From Ideonella livida (lineage in GTDB: Bacteria; Pseudomonadota; Gammaproteobacteria; Burkholderiales; Burkholderiaceae_C): a stretch of 64,000 nt of DNA. The notes beneath the pieces were generated by a model, which worked only from the letters and a program-made list of their open reading frames with translations, was not told where the DNA came from and ran no database searches. This document shows positions 58,647 through 64,000 of this stretch, one piece after another. The DNA lies in the NCBI RefSeq assembly GCF_010499455.1, contig NZ_JAAGOH010000025.1:1-64000 (forward strand). Direction: 5' to 3'. The position numbers and the translations under genes were made by a program. How positions within the stretch are numbered: position 1 is the stretch's first letter; each line of letters opens with the position of its first letter.

Positions 58647-58710
58647 CCGGACGGCGGCCTCAGCCGTCCGGCTCCTGTGGCACACCTCAGGCCCGGCACC
58701 GCCGGGCCTG
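58647..58710 (+). terminator. Two tandem hairpins after the lipoprotein gene
   Basis: The first stem is CCGGACGGC (58647-58655) with GCCGTCCGG (58663-58671). The second is CAGGCCCGGC (58688-58697) with GCCGGGCCTG (58701-58710), followed by CTGCTTTCC. Both are perfect. The second, with its short T-run, is the better terminator candidate; it lies just before the next gene's start. Confidence 0.55.
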
Positions 58711-58727
58711 CTGCTTTCCAGGCCCGC

Positions 58728-59906
58728 ATGCCCCTGCCCGCCGACGCTCCCCCCCCCACCCCACGCCGCCCGGCGCCACGGCGCGGCGCCCCCTGGCGGG
58801 CCGCCGCCACCCTGCTGGCGGCCTGGGCGGCCACCGCCACCGCCGCGCCGGTGTGGCAGGCCGGCCTGCAGCTGAGCAGCGACCGCCACTGCGACGCCCT
58901 GCCCTTGGCCGACCTGGGCCGCCGGCAGGACGTGCTGGCCCGGGTGGACCCGCGACAGGGTCGCAACCTCTGCTATGTGGAAGACGAGGTCCGGCTGACG
59001 GTCCGCCACGAGGGCTGGGACTGGGGCCTGCTGGCACGCCAGAGCGCCAGCCTGGTGGCCCATGCCCAGGCACTGGACCTGGCCCGCCGCGCCGAGCAGG
59101 GCCAGGCCCCGGACGCCGACCAGCACTGGCGCACCAATGCCCGCTTCCGGCAGATGACCGGCGGCGGGCTGGCACTGGGCCGGCGGCTGCAGGAGGGCCC
59201 CTGGCAAGTCCGGCTGGCCGCGCAGGGCCTGAGCCTGCACCGCTGGCGCGAGCGCGAGCTCTCCGGCACCGCGGGCTACGACGCCGACACCGGCCGCTAC
59301 AGCCTGGACATGGGGGCCTCCCGGACCGACAACGGTCTGCGCTTTCCCTTCCAGGGGCCGGTGGCCCCCCTGGGGCACGCCGTGCTGCTGCAGGCCGGCC
59401 TGGACTGGACGCAGGAGGCTTGGCGGGCCTCGGTGGCGCTGCAGGACCTGGGGTGGCTGCGCTGGCGGGGCCTGCCCGAACAGCGCATGCGCCTGGACTC
59501 CGACACCACCCGCGTGGACGAGAACGGCTTCGTGCAGTACGGCCCGCTGGTGAGCGGGCGCTACGCCCAGTCGGACCGGACGGTCTTCCGGCGCGGCCGC
59601 TGGCGCGTGGCGCTGGCCGGGGCGCTGCCGGGGGGCGGCTGGGCGGGGATCGAAGCGCAGGAGCTGCCCGGCTGGGGCTGGTTGACGGCGCTGGACTGGC
59701 GTCAGCCCCTGGCGGCGGGCCTGGACGGCCGGCTGAGTTGGCAGCACCACCAGCGCCGGCTGGTGGTGGGCCTGGGCCGCTCAGGAGGAGAGGCCGGGAC
59801 AGCCACCGGGACGGCATCGGGCTGGCAGCTGCAGTACGGAGCCGACCGCCTGGGGGGGCCGGTGCGCTCCCGCCTGTGGGGCCTGAGCTGGCTGCAGGCC
59901 TGGTGA
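58728..59906 (+). CDS. Exported, probable outer-membrane beta-barrel protein, 392 aa
   Basis: I do not recognise this family. A Pro/Arg-rich n-region precedes a signal core (WRAAATLLAAWAATATAAP). The mature part has repeated amphipathic strands and ends WGLSWLQAW with a terminal Trp, as outer-membrane barrels often do. Short strand pairs such as GWAGIEAQELPGWGWLTALDW and LDGRLSWQHHQRRLVVGLG support this. The ATG at 58728 has no good ribosome site; a GTG at 58677 is an alternative in the same frame. It converges on the uracil permease gene (25 bp). Confidence 0.72.
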   Translation: MPLPADAPPPTPRRPAPRRGAPWRAAATLLAAWAATATAAPVWQAGLQLSSDRHCDALPLADLGRRQDVLARVDPRQGRNLCYVEDEVRLTVRHEGWDWGLLARQSASLVAHAQALDLARRAEQGQAPDADQHWRTNARFRQMTGGGLALGRRLQEGPWQVRLAAQGLSLHRWRERELSGTAGYDADTGRYSLDMGASRTDNGLRFPFQGPVAPLGHAVLLQAGLDWTQEAWRASVALQDLGWLRWRGLPEQRMRLDSDTTRVDENGFVQYGPLVSGRYAQSDRTVFRRGRWRVALAGALPGGGWAGIEAQELPGWGWLTALDWRQPLAAGLDGRLSWQHHQRRLVVGLGRSGGEAGTATGTASGWQLQYGADRLGGPVRSRLWGLSWLQAW

Positions 59907-59931
59907 GCGCCGGCCCCCGTGCGGCAGCCGT

Positions 59932-61209
59932 TCAGCGCCGGCGCAGCAAGGCGTGCAGCAAGATGGCGCCAAAGGTGGCGGTCCCGATGCCCCCCAGCGC
60001 GAAGCCGCCGAACTTCAGGGTGTAGTCCCCGGTGCCCAGGACCAGGGTGACGGCGGCCACGATCAGGTTGGTGTTGTCGGTGAAGTCCACCTTGTTGTCC
60101 ACCCAGATCTTGGCGCCCGCCACCGCGATCAGGCCGAAGACCACGATGGACACCCCGCCCATCACCGCCAGCGGAATGGTCTGGATCAGCGCCCCGAACT
60201 TTGGGCTGAAGCCCAGCACGATGGCGATGAGTGCCGCCACCACGAACATGGCGGTGGAGTAGATGCGGGTGGCGGCCATGACGCCGATGTTCTCGGCGTA
60301 GGTGGTGACGCCGGTGCCGCCGCAGGCGCCGGAGACCACCGTGGCCACGCCGTCACCGATGAAGGCCCGGCCCATGAAACGGTCCAGGTCCTTGCCGGTC
60401 ATGGCGCTCACCGCCTTCACATGGCCCAGGTTCTCGGCCACCAGGATCAGCGCGACCGGGGCGATGAGCAGCATGGCATTGCCCTCGAAGCGCGGCGCGG
60501 CAAAGTTCGGCAGGCCGAACCAGGGGGCCGCAGCCAGGGCCGAGAGGTCGATGGGCTTGCCCATCCCCAGGCCGTTGGTGAGCACCGCATAGACCAGGGT
60601 GGCGGCGATCAGACCCACCAAAATCAGCAGACGCTGCACCATGCCGCGGGTGCGCACGGCCACCAGGCCCACACACAGGAAGGTGACCGCCTGCATCCAC
60701 TTGTCAAAGTCGGTGGGTGCCATGTTCTTGATGGGCACGCCCGCCAGGTTCAGGCCAATGACCGCCACCACCGCCCCGGTGACCACAGGCGGCATGAGCG
60801 ACTCGATCCAGGCCGTGCCCACGGCCTGCACCACCATGCCGATGAGCAGGTAGAGCACGCCACAGGCGATGATGCCGCCCAGGGCCAGGCCGATGTTGGC
60901 ATTGCCCCCCTGCCCACCGTAGCCGGTGGCGGCGATGACCACCCCGATGAAGGCGAAGCTCGAACCCAGGTAGCTGGGCACCTGCCCGCCCACCAGGAAG
61001 AAGAAGATCAGGGTGCCGATGCCCGACATCAGGATGGCGACGTTGGGATCGAAGCCCATCAGCAGTGGCGCCAGCACGGTGGCGCCAAACATGGCGATCA
61101 CATGTTGCACGCCCATCGCGGCGGTCTGCGGCCAGGGCAGTCGTTCATCAGGGGCGACGACGCGGCCCGCTTGTGCCGGGACCTCGCGCCAGTGGGGGAT
61201 CAAGCTCAT
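59932..61209 (-). CDS. uraA: NCS2-family uracil/xanthine permease
   Basis: This 425-aa proton-coupled nucleobase transporter of the UraA/RutG type has about 14 membrane helices. The two substrate-site glutamate motifs are present: VAENLGHVKAVSAMTG (about residue 240) and GTGVTTYAENIGVMAATR (about 285). MFGATVLAPLLMGFDPNVA and VPSYLGSSFAFIGV are N-terminal family blocks. Uracil is the likeliest substrate. No rut or pyrimidine-degradation gene is adjacent. It is divergent from the DUF4384-like gene across 237 bp. Confidence 0.9.
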   Translation of the reverse strand: MSLIPHWREVPAQAGRVVAPDERLPWPQTAAMGVQHVIAMFGATVLAPLLMGFDPNVAILMSGIGTLIFFFLVGGQVPSYLGSSFAFIGVVIAATGYGGQGGNANIGLALGGIIACGVLYLLIGMVVQAVGTAWIESLMPPVVTGAVVAVIGLNLAGVPIKNMAPTDFDKWMQAVTFLCVGLVAVRTRGMVQRLLILVGLIAATLVYAVLTNGLGMGKPIDLSALAAAPWFGLPNFAAPRFEGNAMLLIAPVALILVAENLGHVKAVSAMTGKDLDRFMGRAFIGDGVATVVSGACGGTGVTTYAENIGVMAATRIYSTAMFVVAALIAIVLGFSPKFGALIQTIPLAVMGGVSIVVFGLIAVAGAKIWVDNKVDFTDNTNLIVAAVTLVLGTGDYTLKFGGFALGGIGTATFGAILLHALLRRR

Positions 61210-61446
61210 GGGCTCTCCTCATGGTGTGGAAATGGCGGGCGCGCGAGGGCCGGGTGAGGCCTGTGCAGGCGCCCGTGGAGGGTCCTTCGTGGAGGACCAT
61301 CGGCCAGTGTAGTGCGCACGCCACGCCGCGCGCCCCAGGGCCGGCCCGGGGCGACCGGGGCCCGCGGCGCACCGCCGCGGCCCACGCCAGCCGCCACAAT
61401 CGGGCCGCACACGCCCCGGCTGCCGCCCGCCCCTTGAGGAAATTCC

Positions 61447-62310
61447 ATGTCCCGACGCCCTGCGCTGAGCCCCCTGCTGCCCCTGGTCCTGGCCCTGGCC
61501 GCCCCGCCGGCGCTGGCCCAGAAGGGCGAGCCGGTGCAGCTGCCTGAGGCCGAAGAGGCCGTCCCGGACGCCAAGGTGGCCAACCTGCTGGGCATGGTGG
61601 CCGGCCAGGTGGGCGCCCTGGCCTTCGAGGCCGCGGTGGGCGAGCCGCCCTCGGACTTCTTCCGCCGCCTGTGGCACCGCTGGGTGCGCCAGCGCGACGG
61701 CAGCCAGCCCCCCACGGCCGCGCAGGCCGCCGCCGCGGCGGCCAGCCAGGCGCCGGCCGCCGACCCGCAGCGGCTGGTGCCCGCCATCGGCTACAGCCTG
61801 GAGCAGCTCGACCCCCAGACCTTCGAGCCCCTGCGGCAGCTGCCCCTGGCGCGCAAGCCCCCGGTGCTGCGCACCGGCGACGTGTTCGTGCTGCGCTACG
61901 CCGCCAGCCTGCCCGGGCAGGTGCGGCTGGAGAACATCGACAGCACCGGCAAGATCAGCGACCTGGGCACCTACACCGTCTGGCCCGACCGCACCAACCG
62001 CCTGCCGGCAGACCGCGGCATCCGTCTGGAAGGGGCGCCGGGGCCGGAGGTCATCCGCGTGTACTTCTACCCCTGCCTGCCGGACGACGCCCAGGCGCAG
62101 CCCTGGGCCTCGGTGTTCCGGGAGCGGCTCTCGGCCTGCGGCACGGGACAGGCGGCAGCAGTGGCCGCCGCCGCCCGCGGGCTGCAGCGCAGCAAGGCCA
62201 TGGTGAGCCTGGCCCAGCCCGACCCCACGATGGCCTTCTCAGGCGCGGAGGACTACCAACGGGGTGACGTGGTCTCCACCGTGGTCATGCTGCAGCACGA
62301 GTCGCGCTGA
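61447..62310 (+). CDS. Exported DUF4384-like protein
   Basis: This 287-aa protein has a clear signal peptide (LSPLLPLVLALAAPPALA). The middle has an Ala-rich linker. The conserved-looking domain spans about residues 130-230: RTGDVFVLRYAASLPGQVRLEN, LGTYTVWPDRTNRLPADRGIRL and VIRVYFYPCLP. This resembles DUF4384, a beta-sandwich often found with caspase-like or Ser/Thr-kinase signalling proteins. The molecular role is unknown. It converges on trxC with a 9-bp gap. Confidence 0.75.
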   Translation: MSRRPALSPLLPLVLALAAPPALAQKGEPVQLPEAEEAVPDAKVANLLGMVAGQVGALAFEAAVGEPPSDFFRRLWHRWVRQRDGSQPPTAAQAAAAAASQAPAADPQRLVPAIGYSLEQLDPQTFEPLRQLPLARKPPVLRTGDVFVLRYAASLPGQVRLENIDSTGKISDLGTYTVWPDRTNRLPADRGIRLEGAPGPEVIRVYFYPCLPDDAQAQPWASVFRERLSACGTGQAAAVAAAARGLQRSKAMVSLAQPDPTMAFSGAEDYQRGDVVSTVVMLQHESR

Positions 62311-62319
62311 GGCCGCGGC

Positions 62320-62796
62320 TCAAGCCCGCGCCCAGGCCACCAGCGCCTCGGCCGGCCGCGCCCCGGTCAGCCGGTCCAGCTCCCGCCCCCCCTGCAGCTT
62401 GAGCAGGGTGGGAATGCTGCGGATGGCGTGACGCCCGGCAAAGACCGGGTTCTCATCGCTGTTGACCTTGACCAGCACCGCCTGACCCTGAAGGGCGGCG
62501 GCGGCGCGCTCGAACTGCGGCGCCATGCTGCGGCAGGGCCCGCACCAGGGCGCCCACACGTCCACGATCACCGGCAGGGTGCAGGCCTGCAGAAAGGCCG
62601 GCAAGCGGCGGTCATCCAGCTCGATCGGCTGCCCGGGCAGCAGGGCCTGGCCACAACGACCACACACCGGCGCTTCCGCCAGTCGCGCGCTGGGCACGCG
62701 GTTGACCGCGCCACAGTGGGCGCAGGGCACATGGGCGCAGGCCGCGGCCTGCGACGTGGCAGAGGAGGAAGCAGTGGCAGGGTTCATGTCCTCCAT
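62320..62796 (-). CDS. trxC: Thioredoxin 2 (TrxC)
   Basis: This 158-aa cytoplasmic disulfide reductase has an N-terminal zinc ribbon with two CxxC pairs (CAHCGAVNRV and CGRCGQ), the mark of TrxC, followed by the thioredoxin domain with active site WAPWCGPCRSM and the cis-Pro loop RSIPTLLKL. In E. coli TrxC is induced by peroxide and kept redox-sensitive by zinc. The first ATG (62796) is used; another lies three codons later. It sits 21 bp from the LysR gene, in the same direction. Confidence 0.95.
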   Translation of the reverse strand: MEDMNPATASSSATSQAAACAHVPCAHCGAVNRVPSARLAEAPVCGRCGQALLPGQPIELDDRRLPAFLQACTLPVIVDVWAPWCGPCRSMAPQFERAAAALQGQAVLVKVNSDENPVFAGRHAIRSIPTLLKLQGGRELDRLTGARPAEALVAWARA

Positions 62797-62817
62797 CTCG
62801 GTACGCCACCCGGTATT

Positions 62818-63780
62818 TCAAGCCCCCTCTGGCGGCGTCTCGGCTTCCCCAGACTCGCCGCGGCGCAGACGCTCGCTGATGGCGTCGCCCACATGGCGCA
62901 TGAACAGGCGAACACGCGTGGTGTCGCGCAGGTCCGGGTGGGTGAGCATCCACACCGGCACCTCCAGCTCGGGGATGGGGTCCGACACGGGGATCAACGA
63001 GGGGTGCCGGTCCTCCATGAAGGTGGGCAGGATGCCCACCCCAATGCCGGTGTGCAGCATGGCCGCCACGGCGTTGAAGATGTCCACCCGCACGCGGATG
63101 CTGGCCTCGGCCAGGTGCTGACGCATCCAACGGTCGTACACCCGAGACTGGGCGTCATGCTCAAAGGCCACCCAGGGCGCCTCCTTGAGCAGCACATGCA
63201 GGGGCGTCACCGTCTGGGGCAGGTCCGGCGCACCGCGCAGCGCGTAGACCCGGCAGCGGGCCGGCCCCAGGGGTCGCCCCACCAGGTGGTCGGCCACCTG
63301 CGCAGAGATGCGCACCGCCACATCGGCCTCGCGCTGCGACCAGCTGCGGGCGGAATCCGCGCTGCGCCGGGCCAGGTCAATGAGGAAAGCGTTCTCGGTC
63401 ACCTCCACCTCGATGCCCGGGTAGTGGCGCGCAAAGCTGGCCAGCGGCGCCGGCAGCAGGTGCTCCATCACGACGAAGGCGGTGGTCACCCGCAGCTGGC
63501 CGCTGGGCTCGCGGTCGCGGCCCATCACCCGTCGCTCGATCTCGTCGGCCTGGTCGGCCATGCGCCGGGCCTGCTCCAGCACCAGCTGCCCCGCCTCGGT
63601 GGGCTGGTAGCCCGTGCGGTGGCGCTCAAACAGGCGGGCGCCCAGCTGCTGCTCCAGCGCGTCCAGACGCCGCAGCACGGTGGTGTGGTTCACCCCCAGG
63701 CGCCGGGCCGCCGCCGCCAGCGAGCCACCGGTGCCAATGGCCAGCGCATATCGAAGATCACTCCAGTCCACCTGAGCCAT
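62818..63780 (-). CDS. LysR-family transcriptional regulator
   Basis: This 320-aa regulator has an N-terminal winged helix (LRYALAIGTGGSLAAAARRLGVNHTTVLRRLDALEQQLG) and the co-inducer domain (about residues 90-300: GQLRVTTAFVVMEHLLPAPL, GIGVGILPTFM). The ATG at 63780 begins the standard LysR N-terminus; 24 further upstream codons are not family-like. It is divergent from the gene starting at 63905, whose product is probably its target, with a TCAGGG/CCCTGA repeat between them. trxC lies 21 bp downstream on the same strand and may be co-transcribed. Confidence 0.92.
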   Translation of the reverse strand: MAQVDWSDLRYALAIGTGGSLAAAARRLGVNHTTVLRRLDALEQQLGARLFERHRTGYQPTEAGQLVLEQARRMADQADEIERRVMGRDREPSGQLRVTTAFVVMEHLLPAPLASFARHYPGIEVEVTENAFLIDLARRSADSARSWSQREADVAVRISAQVADHLVGRPLGPARCRVYALRGAPDLPQTVTPLHVLLKEAPWVAFEHDAQSRVYDRWMRQHLAEASIRVRVDIFNAVAAMLHTGIGVGILPTFMEDRHPSLIPVSDPIPELEVPVWMLTHPDLRDTTRVRLFMRHVGDAISERLRRGESGEAETPPEGA

Positions 63781-63878
63781 CTGCCCCCCTGCCCCGCAGG
63801 GCTTTGTGCATTCCTGCAAAACCAGGATGCGACACCCTGGGCTGGCGCGCAATTTGGCTATGAATTACGATTCAAGCA

Positions 63879-63894
63879 TCAGGGATAACCCTGA
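63879..63894. promoter_or_regulatory. Inverted repeat in the LysR divergent promoter
   Basis: TCAGGG-ATAA-CCCTGA is a perfect 6-bp inverted repeat in an AT-rich stretch, 10 bp before the partial gene's ATG. It may be the LysR binding site, but its closeness to the start would imply repression. Confidence 0.45.
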
Positions 63895-63904
63895 ATATTT
63901 CGTT

Positions 63905-64000
63905 ATGCCGACTTTCAACCCCGCCACCCTGGACGCTTTGCCCGGTGAAGCCGAGCAGCCGCCCCTGCGCCTGCTGGCCCCGGTGTGGCTGACCCGCGCC
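63905..64000 (+). CDS. Unknown gene, first 32 codons only
   Basis: The reading frame starts at ATG 63905 (MPTFNPATLDALPGEAEQ) and runs off the window. There is no signal peptide and too little sequence to assign a family. Its divergence from the LysR gene suggests it is the LysR target. There is no clear ribosome-binding site in the AT-rich leader. Confidence 0.6.
   Translation, partial: MPTFNPATLDALPGEAEQPPLRLLAPVWLTRA

Overview
The window is a very GC-rich (roughly 70% by eye), densely packed bacterial chromosome segment. Gene content points to a betaproteobacterium of the order Burkholderiales, most like the Rubrivivax/Leptothrix/Ideonella group: AraC-type PobR divergent from pobA, a MaoC-Pta fusion next to FabI, PutA without a DNA-binding domain beside a divergent Lrp regulator, a PEP-CTERM protein, and an ECF sigma factor paired with a serine/threonine kinase. 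This is inferred from families, not from a marker gene; no rRNA, tRNA, CRISPR array, prophage or insertion sequence was seen. About 52 protein genes are supported, and no gene-free gap exceeds 300 bp.

Layout. 1-3.5 kb: 3'-part of an exported alpha/beta hydrolase coupled to a NatAB-type ABC exporter. 3.5-5.9 kb: 4-hydroxybenzoate hydroxylase pobA and its divergent activator pobR. 5.8-8.9 kb: gamma carbonic anhydrase-like protein and penicillin-binding protein 1A. 9.1-13.3 kb: exported caspase-fold protein and a membrane-anchored glutamate-synthase-like flavoprotein. 13.3-13.9 kb: a glutathione S-transferase gene broken by one in-frame TAG. 14.1-16.4 kb: purB and pyrF. 16.5-19.6 kb: hybrid histidine kinase, YafJ-like amidotransferase, DksA-like zinc-finger protein. 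19.7-26.4 kb: a fusion of a degenerate ABC ATPase with a pseudophosphatase-like domain, MaoC-Pta, FabI, a DUF805 membrane protein, a Crp/Fnr regulator and a 55-residue small gene. 26.7-37.2 kb: uvrA, metallo-beta-lactamase-fold hydrolase, M48 peptidase, AmpG, a 54-residue basic protein, a COG2509 flavoprotein, an AEC transporter and an HDOD protein.

37.3-43.2 kb is a complete fructose-type sugar locus: a PfkB kinase divergent from frcB-frcC-frcA, then an RbsD/FucU-type mutarotase and a ROK repressor, with a good inverted-repeat operator between the divergent arms. 43.3-51.2 kb: FAD-linked 2-hydroxyacid dehydrogenase, DUF3617 protein, PEP-CTERM protein, PduO cobalamin adenosyltransferase, then an ECF sigma factor plus a 102-residue partner divergent from a large membrane Ser/Thr kinase. 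51.3-55 kb: proline catabolism (Lrp regulator and PutA). 55.1-59.9 kb: three consecutive exported proteins of unknown function, the middle one a lipoprotein. 59.9-64 kb: uracil/xanthine permease, a DUF4384-like exported protein, thioredoxin TrxC, a LysR regulator and the first 32 codons of a further gene.

The most unusual items are the ABC-ATPase/pseudophosphatase fusion at 19.7-21.1 kb, in which nearly every catalytic motif of both halves is altered; the single-stop GST; the Pta-FabI pair without acetate kinase; the caspase-fold protein; and the unassigned exported trio at 55-60 kb.
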